Positions 47,701 to 57,943 of a stretch of 64,000 nt of DNA are shown one piece after another. A program made the translations under genes and the position numbers. Origin of the DNA: Galbula dea (taxonomy: Eukaryota; Chordata; Aves; Piciformes; Galbulidae); the NCBI GenBank assembly GCA_013399015.1, contig VWZX01002522.1, forward strand, positions 1-64,000. The letters are read 5' to 3'. The notes under the pieces are model-generated. The model was given only the letters and a program-made list of their open reading frames with translations. It was not told the DNA's origin and made no database searches. Position 1 is the first letter of the stretch; every line of letters starts with the position of its first letter.

Positions 47701-50700
47701 TTTGTGGAGAGGAGATTGTAAAGAGAGAAAAGAAACTGTCTTGTCTCCAGCTATTTGCCTTGGAAGAATATCTCAGTAAGTAATCAGGAGAGCACTGGTA
47801 GTTTTCAAGCTACTATTTAAGAGGTTTTGATTTCAAACTGCATAGGACTGCTCACCTTACAAAACCAAGGACAGTTGACAATTTGTGGAGGAATAAGTGG
47901 AACTTTACAAAGAAACTTTTTGTAGTATATCCATGATTGTAGATCAGATATTTTTAAATATTGAGCAAAAGAGAATGCTGAACTTATAATTCTGTTTTGA
48001 GGTTTTCAGTTTGTTTGTTTGTTTTTTTTCCTTGCAAAAGTGCTCAACAGCAGAGAAGTATGCATTGGAGATTTGTTAGATTTACCATGATACATCATCA
48101 TAATAATAACTGAAAGGTCATGCTCTGTAGATGACTTTGATGTTCATGACTTTGCAGAGAAGTACAGTTGACTGTCCTGATTTTTTCTGTGTAAGTCCAC
48201 TGCTAAAAGAGACTCAAAAAAAGCTTGAGAGATTGGCTAGATTATTGAAAATGGCATACTGTGAAGATAATTAAGTGTATTGCCATTAACAAGAACACCA
48301 GCTTAAGGAAAATAAGATTTCTGCTAATAGTCTTGTCCTCCACTGGCCAACCTGCAATCATTTTCAGATTCCTGTTCACTTTAACCCCCTGAGCTTGGGG
48401 CTGCTTTAGAGTTTGTGTTTTAGTTTGCTTTGAGTGGGTCATCCATTTCCATTAAAATGAAGACTAAATAGGAGCAATGGTATTTGCTAGTCATCCTAAA
48501 TCATATCTGTATTACCTGACCCCTGATATTCTGACCAAAGACTGTAACAGTCTATTAGGTGGGTAGGAGGCTCTGCAGGCTGGAGCTTTTCATGTTTAAG
48601 CTCAGCAAGTCCAGATGATTATCTGTGGAGGGATCAAACCAGGATATACTCAGAAATGCACATGTACAGAAATTAAGGGACTACAAAAAGGTGGTTCACA
48701 AGTGATTTCAGCTTTTCCCACTGCTAATTTTTTCATTTGCCTATGGAATAAACAACCCACGCGTTGCTTAAGGGTACAGTAGTCAGTGTCAGCTTACTTG
48801 TATTATTGTTTTGGGATGGGGATTTTCTAGTTTGGTTGGTTTTTAGCAGGCTACAGTTACTCTCTGTTGCTTAGCAGGTGCTTTTCTTTCTTTCCCTTTC
48901 CTTTTGTAGAGAGAAAGGAATTGACCAAGCAGCCCCCAGTTATTTCTACTGATGAGTTCAAAAACTTGTTAGAACTTACAAGGGAATGTTTTTTGAAGCT
49001 GTGCAACACTAGTTGTCCTAAACCTGTTCTACAGAAGATTGCCAATAAAACTAGGTCATACAATCTGTTTTCTGGTAAGTATTGTCATTTAGAAAATATG
49101 CTGGTTATTCTCTTTCAGTGTACTGTCATATTTGTTATCAAGTTTTTACTAAAAGAAGTCTTTTACCAAAAGAGGGAAAAATAGAAGGAAAAGCAAAGTA
49201 GCTTTCTAGGCTTTTTTGCATATTGAAATTACACTTACATTAAATATTTTCTTTTTTTACCTTGACAAAAAAAACCCCATATAACATTTCTGATCACAGC
49301 ACTAGGCAGATTTTCCTTATATTTATATACTTTTTAATATATATGTAAATATATATATATATATATATANNNNNNNNNNNNNNNNNNNNTATATTTCTTT
49401 GCAGAATTAAGCTTTTTTTTTTCCTATTAATTGTTATGCACCATATATTTCTTGCAGATTCAGATTTAATGGAGCCAAATCCATTGGAGTGGCCAGAAAG
49501 GCATGTTCTTCAGAATTTGGAAAACTTTGAAAAAAACAAACAAAAAATGAGGTAATGGTTAAATATTGGAGATTTTCTTTGTAGTAGCCATTGAAAATAA
49601 CTCTAGAGGAACTGTATACATTGATGCTATGGATCCATAAATGGATAAAAGGGATAAGAAATATCTTTCCATGTTGTATTTCAGAACAAAGCACTAATAT
49701 CTTGAAAAAATTACATTCTTCAGTGAGATGGTAGAGAATTTGCATCAAATACACTTTGTCATGAACATTGTGTAAATATTTGCAAGGAGCAACCTTGTTC
49801 ATTTTAGTTTGGAAATCTGTTTAATTGTTAGAGACTAGCAGTGATTTTTTTTTATCAATACAATGAGATTATTACATTGAAAAGAAAAAACCAAAATCTA
49901 AAGATTGGTGGGGTTTTTTTCTTTTCCTTTTTTTCAGAGCTTCTATGTTTGCACATGCTTCTGAGCAATTGCTGGGGCATAAAGACAGCCAGCGGGAGTC
50001 ATTGACATTGCTTGATGCTAAAGAATTACTGAAATATTTCACACCAGAAGGGTTACCAGTTGGTGATCTTCAGCCACTACAAATTCCCAAACGGTATAAA
50101 TCTAGCACATTAAACCCACTGAAGATCATACTCAGAATGGTGAAGGGGAATGTGAATAGTGCCTGAATGAGAGACTCAGAACGGCCTAACTGGCTTTGAG
50201 TTTGTGTCCTTGCATCACAATCCTGCTAGTGAAATCAGCTGTTACAATCCTTCAGTCAGTCTTGCTATTTAGTTCTTACAGAATCTGAAATGCTAAGATC
50301 TGACAGCAAACTCTGTCTTGTCTTGCTATGGCTTATACTGTTGAAATACTTTCAAATACATTTGTATGATTTGGGTACAGAGTAGCTGGAATTAATATAT
50401 CACAGGAGACAAATGGTTAGTTATGAAGCCTGGGAAAGGTGGCTAAACTTGAAGCTAAAGGGAAAGAATTCACTGATTATAGCACTAGGTTGAGAAATGG
50501 GAGGTTAGTTCCTAGTTCCTCTCAGTTCGCTCTAGTACTCAGGTGTCACATTGTGAAATGGGTGAGAGTTGCCTTGTTTTATTTTTTGATTATTTGGAGC
50601 AGTGACCTCTAACTGCTTGAAATGTCTAAGAGATTCTGTAGTAATAATAGCTCAGTAGATAGTAGTTAGTTGAACTTAAATTCTCACTTCAATAAAGATT

Positions 50701-53700
50701 TAATTTTCCATTGATGCTGTACCCCAGAGGCTTAGCTACAGGACATGATGTTTTGACCTTCCTATGTCAAGGTATTTTTTTCTGCCTTTTGGAAGTATAA
50801 ATTACTGTGACCAGTACTAGTTAAAACAGCTCTGTATTTTTGGCTTTCAGTGAAAACACATTCCTCCTGACACCGGAGCTTACTCCTCGGAAACTCAGAG
50901 GTTTGCCTTTTGAAAAAGCAGCTGGATGTCATTACCATGGACTGGAGTAAGTTTCCTGGCTTCTTTTCCCAAAAGTAATTTTCAGCTTCCAGTCAAGGCA
51001 TAGCTAGAAACATTTCAAGCAACATGAATATTAATTATGGAAAACTTTATGTATTCTTTTCTTTCATTGGAACAACTCTGCACAAGCCACATCTTCCTTT
51101 CTTACCTTTATTTTATTCACTGGTTTAAATTGCAATACTCCTGCCCTGATGGCAATGTAAAAAACAGGGTTTTTTTTCTGAGTTGTACTACTGTAGCTAT
51201 TCTCAGTGTCTCTGATAATTTTAATTCAGAATGAGAAGTGGCTAGGGGAAGAGGGTTCAGTAGTACATATCAAGGCCCTAGAACATCATGAGTGAACTAC
51301 ATATGTAGTTTCTACTTGGTATGAAACTGTAGGCACTTTCAGAAAAAATTATTCAGTGATAATTCTGTATTTTTTAGCATTTAATGTAAATCTCTCATAT
51401 AGCAGTGGTTATCTAGACAAAGCTAAAGGCTACATTTCCAAAAAGTGCGGTTAACAACAAATCCACACTAAGCAGGATTTAAAACACTTACCATGTATGT
51501 CTTCCTTGTGGTTACTCTCAATATAATCTTACAGCAATGTAATTTTTGGTACAGCCTGGCTTGTCCTGAAGTTATGTCAGTATCATTGCATTTTGGCATT
51601 CCTGAAGCACTTTTAAGTTGCAATTTACATGCATTGTATTTTGGGATGTTTTCATCAGACATATCTTAAGTGATTCTTTTATGGCATATGCACTGAAGAA
51701 ATCTTGGGTGGGTTGTTTGGTTTGGTTGGGTTTTTTTTTCTAGAAAACTTACTTTCAGACAGAAGAAATGGAGACATATTACCTGATCATATTAGAATGT
51801 TTCTTTATATATAGTAACCTGCTATTTTCTGGGTCTCAGTTTTGGTGGATGTGTGCAAGGTCTGAGGTCTGAAGATACTGTATCCATGATGGTGTGCTGA
51901 GTTCCTCATGTATTTGGGTTCAGAGCTATCTTCATTGCTGTTTTACTGGAGTGTCACGCTAGTTAGGATATTAACAGGGGTAACATCTGTTATGTACAGA
52001 CTGAATATGAAAACCAGTAATATCTAAAATAGAGAGACTGATGATACAAATGTAACACAGGGCTGACTGTAAGGAGCAAAAAATCCATTGTCAGAATCCT
52101 AATCCATCACTTAACTGTTCTCCTAATGTCCATGGAAATCTTATTTGTAAGACCACAGAGTAAAGTGGTATACTATATATGTAGTATACTATACTTACAA
52201 ATAGTATATGATTCAACTTCTTTGTTGAAGTTTGACTTAAATATAGGTAAATCCATCAGGCATGTGTTAAGTTAGTGGGCTGTTTTGAGGTATCTTTCAG
52301 AACAAAACATCAGTCCAAACCAAAAAGTTTTGGAGATTATAGGATCATAGGATTGTCAGAGTTGGAAGGGACCTCAAAGATCATCCAGTTCCAACCCCCC
52401 TGCCTGGCAGGGACACCATCCACTAGATCAGGTTACCCAGGGCCCCATCAAGCCTTGTCTTAAAAGCTTCCAGGGACAAGGCTAGTTAAAAGTAAATAGT
52501 TCTGTTTTGGTTTGGTTTGGTTTTTTTTCTGATTGTAATAAAACAGAGACTTTCTCTCACAGATTTCTTGCCAATTTCAATTTTAGATATTGTCTAGATA
52601 ACAGAAGAGCCTTAGAGAGAGATGTGGCATATGCTGAACTTCAAACTCGTCTTATTCGCTATGAAACTCAGACTACTTGCACCAAAGAGTGCTGCCCTGT
52701 GCCGGTTGTCTTGAGCCCTCTCCCATCTCCCACAGTCTTGTCAGAGCCTGGAAGTGTCCCTGATGGAGAGTCTTTACAAAGTGAATTCAAAACGGAGGTA
52801 TCAAGGCTAAAATGCAGATCAAAAGAATTGGACTGCTTTTATCCCAAGAAAAGGTAATGCACTGGATAAAATAAATCTTTAGCATGAAATATTTCAGTAG
52901 TCTCTTGTGAAATGTGTCTTTTCTTTCATCTCAAAAATGTCTTTAGTGAACCTATCTAGACAAATGTTCTAGTTGCTTCATCCTCCTCTGTGGGTTCATT
53001 TTTTTTTTTCTTTCAGATGTGACCTCTCATTGATAGCATTAGATTAATCAAAACCATGCAGCACAGGCACGTTTTAGTTAAGAGATTTGGGGTTGTAGCT
53101 TGCAAAGTCTCAAGTGTCTTTGAAAAGATGCCAGATAGCCTCATCTAGGTCCAAAACTGTCTGTGCTGTTGCAGTACAAATAAACAACTAAAAGTTTAGA
53201 AAGTTAAGCACTGTACAAACAGAATAATTGAATTCCTAATCCAAAGGACTGCTGGTGTAAGTCGACCTATCCAAATTCAAAGTTATTGTCAGCCTTGTTT
53301 ACTGAAGGCATTTCTCAAAGGCTAGTTTTTAAAGACTTCCCTTTGTACCTTGTTCCTCACTCTGAGGAGGCAAACTGCGTCAACACAAAAACTAACTGCT
53401 GTGGAACACTACTTCTCAATTCACTTTTTACTGTATTACATCACTTCTTCCTTCTTTCCAGTTTGATACCCTTTGCAATCTAACCACAGTAAGCCTTTTA
53501 CAGGGGTATGGGTTTAGGAATAACTTATCTTTCACAGCTTACTGAAGTTAGAAAAGATGCGCTTGTACTTAGCACTTCATAAACTGGAGTTTTAAGAGTT
53601 ACAAATGCTTTTACATTTGAAAGATCAAGCATTACAGTGTTTTAGTAGAATTGTGACACCCAAATTCCCATAGTTAAAGATGACTTGTGACATTTCTTAA

Positions 53701-55119
53701 GGCCAAAAGAAATTATAGTTTCAAGAAGTTTTGTCTTGCCTGAAACTGGAAGGCAGCAAACTCAGCTCTTCCTTGCTGTCTACATAGAGTCCATATGTAA
53801 AACTACCTGTTCTTCCAGAGTTTCTCTTTTAGTTATCTTGTTTCTTCAGTTTTTCCTAGTGTTTTAATCAGAGGTGCAATGGATCTACATAGCAGAGACC
53901 AAATCAGTCAGTAAATTCTTCTTCCAGTACAAAAAAGTTATATAGTAGAATCCTGTCTGCTGTTTTCAGATGCTGTTTGCAAGAATGTACAGTACTTAAT
54001 ACTATGAGCAGCAGCTTCTATAGCAGAAACAAATGCAGTGAAAGAATCAGTACAAAATCTAAAACTTTTTTTTTTCTTTTTTAATTCTAGGCTAACCAAA
54101 TCTGAGAGTACAGATTCCCTCCTCTCTCAGGCAAGTGGAAATGGTGGGAGTCACTCTACAGTTGCTGTAATGAGGAGGTACTCTGAAAGATCAGCTTCGT
54201 TAGCTTCAATGCTGTTGAAGCAGCCTGGTCAGCCCCACAAAGGAACCACTAGGCTTGGCTCAGCAAGTGACTTCAGTGCAACCAAATCTGAGACTTCAAA
54301 GCCAGCTAAGGAATCAAGATCCCAGAAACATACAAGGGTAAAGGCCTATGTTGTTTGCTTCCTGAAAAAGCAAATGCTTAACTTCTTTCCATATGACTTG
54401 ATTTTTAAGGTTTTTTTAACTCAAAAGTGAAGTGTTTTCATCTCTGTTATTATTAAATTTTTTTCTGTTCACTTGGGTAAATAAAATCTGAAGGCACTGT
54501 GGAGAGTGCTGCAGAAGCAAGGAGTGAAAAAGTATTTAAGGAGTATTATATCATGCCCAGGGAGTTAAGGATGAGAGAGATAAAATCTATGAATAAAAAA
54601 GGTGGGAATGGGTGTCAATAGGTAGGAGTTATGAACTGTAGAAAAATAATATAAAATCTAAAGGCACCACAGAAATATCTATGCTGGAAGAGTCAAAGCC
54701 ATTGTGGAAGAACCAGACTATCCTGACAATAAAATGTTATCCCAGTAGCTGCACAAGTCCACTAACTGAGATAACATTTAAATATTTTGATGCAATAGTG
54801 CTTAATTAGTAGCTATATATATTAGGAATGCCACTTTTAAAATACAGTACACAAAACTATTTCCGGCTTGGTGATATTAATTTTAAATTAATCCCAGAGT
54901 ACTAGAGTGGACACTGCAGGAATGTTGATGTTGTACTGTCAAAATCAAGTTGAGATGACCCAAGTAAGCATAAATCAGACTTGCATCTCTGATGAAAAGA
55001 ATCTCTGATATAAAGAATGTCTTGAGTAAATTTTCTAATCTGACTGTAATGAGTGATATTTTTATTTACTTATTTTTAACACGGATATGCTAAATGAGAT
55101 TATCAGTATAAGGAAAAGT

Positions 55120-55162
<43 letters not shown>

Positions 55163-56650
55163 GAGAAGAGAAAACCTGAACCATTAGCAGGTTTTTTTCT
55201 GTCTTCTAAGCCCCATGAGAATATTCATTGATTCTTTACATTGCTTTGACATGTAAGCATTTCTGTAATTTTTGAGATAGAGGAAATGGAAATAGATTGT
55301 TAAATAACTGTCCAGTGAGTTGATGGTATTTGGCCAATAAATTAATGACAGAGGCAAAATAAAAAAGAAAATTTGTTGTTTGTTTTTTTTTAAATTCCCT
55401 TTGTCAATTGTTTATGTCAGTAATTGGGATGAACTTTTGAGTGTGGTTCTGTTTTTCAAAGATGCTGAAGGATGTGGTTACTAAGACTCTTCAAAACCAT
55501 GGAATTGGAGAGGATCACAAGTGCTTTGCATCATGCAGCCAACGTCTGTTTGAGATATCAAAGTTCTACTTAAAGGTAGCTAGAAGACATGCTTTTACAG
55601 TTGTTTGCTCTTAGTGAATCCATTCCTGAATAAAACTTGAGGTGGACTGTGTGACTCTTAAGAGTTGATTGAGCCGATAATTTCCAAGTGGTGTGTTATT
55701 GTGTAGAATGTGTGGATTAACCTTTGGACTTGTTATCCAGTGCAGAACCTACTTTTACAGTATGTTTTGGTGGTTGCTTATTTCTTTTTAAACCTTCTAA
55801 AGCAGTAATCTTTTATGTGAGCTAACATGTCAATGTGGTGCTCTGTTAGGCCAGGTTGTACTTACATGACTTTGTTGCATCCTTAGCTGTTGTAGCTATT
55901 TCCCAGGCATAGCTCTGAACAGCTCAGCTTCTCCCTTGTCCTGAGTTCAATAGGTAGCTCACACAGCTGACTCAGAAATTTTTGTTCCCTGACATGCTCT
56001 TAAAAAAAGATGTGGTTCTCAACAAGGTGATAAAACAATAACACCATAACACCTGCTCTGGTTATTAGAGGTCTTATAATCCAAATTAGAGTAATCTTAT
56101 GAGTTTGCTGATTTCTGTGGTTTTGTGTGTCATATTTAGGATCTTAAAACTTCTAGAGGACTTCTTGATGAAATGAAGAAAACAGCAAATAACAATGCTA
56201 AACAGGTAAGACTCTATTTGTTCTTATAACTAGCCAAGGCTAAATGGAGCTGTGGCAGCTTGGCTGTAGGTTTAGTCTACAGCATTAAGAGATGAAGAGA
56301 TGCATTCTGCATTCCTTTGGCTATGGGTCTTGTTTCACTCTGATCTCATAAAAACTTTCTCTCTATCATATTCTCATGACAAGGCATTGTGTAAAATTAA
56401 ATACATTTCTTGGGCAATGCTGTAACCCCTCAGTTATATTAACAACTCTTTCTCCTTTGGAAGGGATTACTTTTAAATCCTGTAATAAATGACACACAGA
56501 TGGTGACAAAGGTGGTGAAAAACAAAGAATTAATGAAGTGTATAAGATGTTCTTAAGTTACTTTCAAGAAGTGGAGTTAATGTAAGTTGTTTGTTTTCTC
56601 ATTTATCTTCCCAGGTGATTGAATGGGTTTTGGAGAAGACTGGCAAGTAG
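38636..56650 (+). CDS. MTBP: MTBP, MDM2-binding protein (complete, 22 exons)
   Basis: MTBP was named for binding MDM2 and is also known as the metazoan counterpart of yeast Sld7, partnering TICRR/Treslin in firing DNA replication origins. It acts in the nucleus. I reconstructed 22 exons totalling 2634 nt (877 residues plus stop); every junction keeps frame. The human protein is about 904 residues. Recognisable blocks are the start MDRYILLLSWGE, REWHSAQITIA, VFHYYGPALEF, TRKWKEYMARKPK, ATLIHSASQING, EPNPLEWPERHVLQN, ERDVAYAELQTRLIRYETQT, VLSPLPSPTVLSEPGSVPDG, and the C-terminal ESRSQKHTR ... CSQRLFEISKFYLKDLKTSR ... NNNAKQVIEWVLEK (Treslin/MTBP C-terminal helical segment). The Ser-rich region encoded by exon 19 (residues 724-806) is the least conserved. 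No break or premature stop was seen. Intron 8 has a GC donor, and exon 9 has two candidate donors 3 nt apart. Confidence 0.96.
39022..39102 (+). CDS. MTBP: MTBP exon 2
   Basis: 81 nt, residues 28-54, with acceptor TTTTTCAG and donor GTAAAT. Encodes GTAAAIYQLLKGRC through to STFP. Confidence 0.93.
39984..40057 (+). CDS. MTBP: MTBP exon 3
   Basis: 74 nt, residues 55-79, with acceptor TTTGCAG and donor GTGAGA. Encodes CSVAGIPGVKKWYFASHV and ends GYYQ. Confidence 0.94.
40178..40323 (+). CDS. MTBP: MTBP exon 4
   Basis: 146 nt, residues 80-127, with acceptor CATTAG and donor GTATGT. Encodes FCSSDWEEVNFDTQ, SIDECLGAIQNFEEDDN and SRESLSMT, an acidic segment. Confidence 0.94.
40793..40851 (+). CDS. 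MTBP: MTBP exon 5
   Basis: 59 nt, residues 128-147, with acceptor TTTCAG and donor GTAATC. Encodes IYDEAAESLHQLADKLPAP. Confidence 0.94.
41737..41881 (+). CDS. MTBP: MTBP exon 6
   Basis: 145 nt, residues 148-195, with acceptor TTATAG and donor GG|GTATGA. Encodes RAMVDVILLAVEQDGPK, then GALKHLREWHSAQITIA. The donor base choice is fixed by the frame of exon 7. Confidence 0.94.
42182..42299 (+). CDS. MTBP: MTBP exon 7
   Basis: 118 nt, residues 196-235, with acceptor TTTACAG and donor AAG|GTAAAA. Encodes SWQKIADYLSADFVSS, then DLKDIWRGRIQIWEKK. Confidence 0.94.
42860..42973 (+). CDS. MTBP: MTBP exon 8 (GC donor)
   Basis: 114 nt, residues 236-273, with acceptor CTCCAAG. Encodes FGSEVGFPEFCMKSTSHL and ends NTDALPE. 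The donor reads GAG|GCAAGT, a GC-AG intron; the only nearby GT would break the frame into exon 9. Confidence 0.92.
43650..43744 (+). CDS. MTBP: MTBP exon 9
   Basis: 95 nt, residues 274-304 plus two bases, with acceptor TTTTCAG. Encodes VFHYYGPALEFLQMVVLSDL through to SDLEFEL. Two overlapping donors are possible: GA|GTTGTA (ending at 43741) or GAGTT|GTATCC (ending at 43744). The latter gives EFELSLA, closer to the human EFELGL pattern, and is the one used here. Confidence 0.9.
44523..44595 (+). CDS. MTBP: MTBP exon 10
   Basis: 73 nt, residues 305-329, with acceptor GTTCAG and donor AAG|GTGAAA. Encodes SLARKSINETSLLLLDQISS and ends LSGK. Confidence 0.93.
45228..45345 (+). CDS. MTBP: MTBP exon 11
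   Basis: 118 nt, residues 330-368, with acceptor TTTAG and donor GTAGGT. Encodes VGALFTLLCNVSSEV, then STRKWKEYMARKPKVIT. Confidence 0.95.
45985..46120 (+). mobile_element. CR1 LINE 3' end fragment (sense copy of an inverted pair)
   Basis: It lies in MTBP intron 11. It runs from AAGACAAGGCTTGATGGGGC through GGTTGGAACTGGATGATC to the terminal AATCCTATGA. Over about 118 bp it differs at roughly one position from the reverse complement of the copy at 52340-52480. Confidence 0.9.
46354..46527 (+). CDS. MTBP: MTBP exon 12
   Basis: 174 nt, residues 369-426, with acceptor TTTAAG and donor GTAAGA. Encodes PEIELKGESCRYYFLLQGNG, ATLIHSASQING and KLKTKAEETES. Confidence 0.95.
47662..47775 (+). CDS. 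MTBP: MTBP exon 13
   Basis: 114 nt, residues 427-464, with acceptor ATACAG and donor GTAAGT. Encodes FRIADFIKSLPHFCGEEIVK through to LFALEEYL. Confidence 0.94.
48910..49074 (+). CDS. MTBP: MTBP exon 14
   Basis: 165 nt, residues 465-519, with acceptor TTGTAG and donor GTAAGT. Encodes KRKELTKQPPVISTDEFKNL, then LTRECFLKLC and PKPVLQKIANKTRSYNLFS. Confidence 0.94.
49337..49389. repeat. (TA)n tract ending in a 20-base assembly gap
   Basis: A TA-rich tract leads into 20 N (49370-49389). The true repeat length is unknown. It lies in MTBP intron 14, about 70 bp upstream of exon 15. Confidence 0.95.
49458..49551 (+). CDS. MTBP: MTBP exon 15
   Basis: 94 nt, residues 520-550, with acceptor CTTGCAG and donor GTAATG. 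Encodes DSDLMEPNPLEWPERHVLQN and ends FEKNKQKM. The upstream intron contains an assembly gap (49370-49389). Confidence 0.95.
49938..50093 (+). CDS. MTBP: MTBP exon 16
   Basis: 156 nt, residues 551-602, with acceptor TTTTCAG and donor GTATAA. Encodes HASEQLLGHKDSQRESLTLL, then DAKELLKYFTPEGLPVGDLQ. It reads on open into the intron for some codons, but the family continuation lies in exon 17. Confidence 0.94.
50851..50946 (+). CDS. MTBP: MTBP exon 17
   Basis: 96 nt, residues 603-634, with acceptor CTTTCAG and donor GTAAGT. Encodes ENTFLLTPELTPRKLRGLPF, then EKAAGCHYHGLE. Confidence 0.95.
52340..52480 (-). mobile_element. CR1 LINE 3' end fragment (antisense copy of an inverted pair)
   Basis: It lies in MTBP intron 17. 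It starts with ATCATAGGATTGTCAGAG and continues with GGAAGGGACCTCAAAGATC, the reverse complement of the CR1 3' terminus. It is nearly identical, in opposite orientation, to the copy in intron 11 (45985-46120). Confidence 0.9.
52587..52853 (+). CDS. MTBP: MTBP exon 18
   Basis: 267 nt, the longest coding exon, residues 635-723, with acceptor TTTTAG and donor GTAATG. Encodes YCLDNRRALERDVAYAELQT, LIRYETQTTCTKECCPVPVV, LSPLPSPTVLSEPGSVPDG and EVSRLKCRSKELDC. Confidence 0.95.
54091..54337 (+). CDS. MTBP: MTBP exon 19
   Basis: 247 nt, residues 724-806, with acceptor TTCTAG and donor GTAAAG. A Ser-rich, probably disordered segment (LTKSESTDSLLSQASGNGG, RRYSERSASLASM) that ends in conserved KESRSQKHTR. 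Confidence 0.93.
55123..55158. repeat. (TA)n microsatellite in MTBP intron 19
   Basis: About 18 uninterrupted TA/AT units. Confidence 0.95.
55462..55575 (+). CDS. MTBP: MTBP exon 20
   Basis: 114 nt, 38 codons, residues 807-844, with acceptor TCAAAG and donor AAG|GTAGCT. Encodes MLKDVVTKTLQNHGIGEDHK, then CSQRLFEISKFYLK of the conserved C-terminal helical region. Confidence 0.95.
56140..56205 (+). CDS. MTBP: MTBP exon 21
   Basis: 66 nt, 22 codons, residues 845-866, with acceptor TATTTAG and donor CAG|GTAAGA. Encodes DLKTSRGLLDEMKKTANNNA. Confidence 0.95.
56615..56650 (+). CDS. MTBP: MTBP last coding exon 22
   Basis: 36 nt with acceptor TTCCCAG. Encodes VIEWVLEKTGK and TAG at 56648-56650, matching the family C-terminus. 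Confidence 0.95.
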   Translation: MIEWVLEKTGK

Positions 56651-57010
56651 ATGTGCTGCATGGATGCTATTCACATCTTCCTAGAAACTGCGGAGACAGA
56701 GTACTTCTGACTGTGAGAAATGCATTATATACTGCCAGACAGACACATTACCTACAAACCAGAAAGACTTTGGTCAGTGTGTTAATACAAACTCAATACT
56801 CAAGCACAGTAGTATGTTTTGAATTTTTTTCATACTGAAAATTTTAATTTTTTTTTTAAAAATCAAATGAAAAAAAGGATTTTATTTTGTATGTGTATTT
56901 ATTATTTTTCATTGTTAAAAGGAATATAGCTTGACAGGGTTTGATAAGGCTTTGTATGTTTTTCAGCCAGTATACTTGGTTTTTATGTGATTAAAAACCC
57001 CATCAAATTT
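56651..57010 (+). other. MTBP: MTBP 3' untranslated region (minimum extent)
   Basis: AT-rich sequence after the stop at 56650. The first plausible poly(A) signal is ATTAAA at 56990-56995, which would give a 3' UTR of about 360 bp. Triple AATAAA at 57752-57765 is an alternative, longer end. Confidence 0.55.
56990..56995 (+). terminator. MTBP: Candidate MTBP poly(A) signal (ATTAAA)
   Basis: A common variant hexamer 340 bp after the stop, followed within about 50 bases by T/GT-rich sequence (TTATTAGTACTTGCTGTTG). Confidence 0.5.
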
Positions 57011-57751
57011 AACAACAAAACTATTTTGTCCATTCTGTTTATTAGTACTTGCTGTTGTATAAACAGCTGTTCACAGCATCAACTGTTGACTTTTTACAGA
57101 GTAATTAAGAACAGTTCCTATTCTGCAGGTGAAAGCAAACATAATTAGAATTTGAGCCACAATCATCTCTGTGTTGTAGGATAAGAAAAAATAACGTCTT
57201 TTGAAACTTAATACAGGGTCCCACTAAAGAAAGGATAATTGTTTTACAAATTGAATTTTCAGTATAATTTCATGTGTACTTCTTGTAACACTCCTTAGAC
57301 ACAATTCATAACAAGTTCTGAGATTTCTTTCCATGGTGGAGGAGAAAATCAAAATGATAGAGGTAATGATGAGTGTGAGAGGGGTGAAAGAGCTGGCATG
57401 CTATGATGGAATGTAATGGAAAGAAGTATTTCTTACCTGAGTTGCAAGCACAGTAGAATACTAAATCAGACCTCAGTTTGCTTAAGTCTCGGACATGTAC
57501 CTGGCTTGTACTAGTGTAATTATTCAGGTTAGTACTATGCTGAGATGAGGAGTTCCTACCAAAACAAATTATTTTACAGCTTTCAGTGTAAGGATTTCCT
57601 ATTCATCATATAAACTAATTTGATTAAAATGATGCAGATGCAGTGTTATTGTTTGCTGTGTTCTTCTGGAAGGAAAATAGATTAAGCAGTACTAATAGAA
57701 ACAAAATATAATATGGAAAAGGAATTTAAGTAAACCATGTGTAGATTAGAC

Positions 57752-57765
57752 AATAAATAAATAAA
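57752..57765 (+). terminator. MTBP: Candidate distal MTBP poly(A) signals (three overlapping AATAAA)
   Basis: Three overlapping AATAAA hexamers start at 57752, 57756 and 57760. If used, the MTBP 3' UTR would be about 1.1 kb. Confidence 0.4.
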
Positions 57766-57937
57766 CGTTTAAGTCATTCCGCCAATACGATGAATAGTTC
57801 TTTCAATTAACTGAATTCTTAACAGAGTGACTGAGGTTTAAAATGTATTCTTCCCTAGCCCAAACCAAAGGACAGCCTTTCAAACAGCTTGTTTGGATAA
57901 CAAAGTAAGCTCACCTCACCAAAATCCAATAAATGAC

Positions 57938-57943
57938 TTTATT
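57938..57943 (-). terminator. SNTB1: Candidate SNTB1 poly(A) signal (distal)
   Basis: AATAAA on the minus strand about 2.66 kb after the stop. A plus-strand AATAAA lies only five bases away (57928-57933). Confidence 0.4.

Larger units (their letters stand above)
42974..49457 (+). other. MTBP: MTBP introns 8-14
   Basis: Introns lie at 42974-43649 (GC donor), 43745-44522, 44596-45227, 45346-46353 (contains a CR1 end), 46528-47661, 47776-48909 and 49075-49457. The last has a (TA)n tract and an N gap. There is a T-rich tract at 47477-47505. No further gene was seen. Confidence 0.8.
49552..56614 (+). other. MTBP: MTBP introns 15-21
   Basis: Introns lie at 49552-49937, 50094-50850, 50947-52586 (contains an antisense CR1), 52854-54090, 54338-55461 (contains (TA)n at 55123-55158), 55576-56139 and 56206-56614. 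A short (GGTTT)n-like run lies at 52507-52525. Confidence 0.8.
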
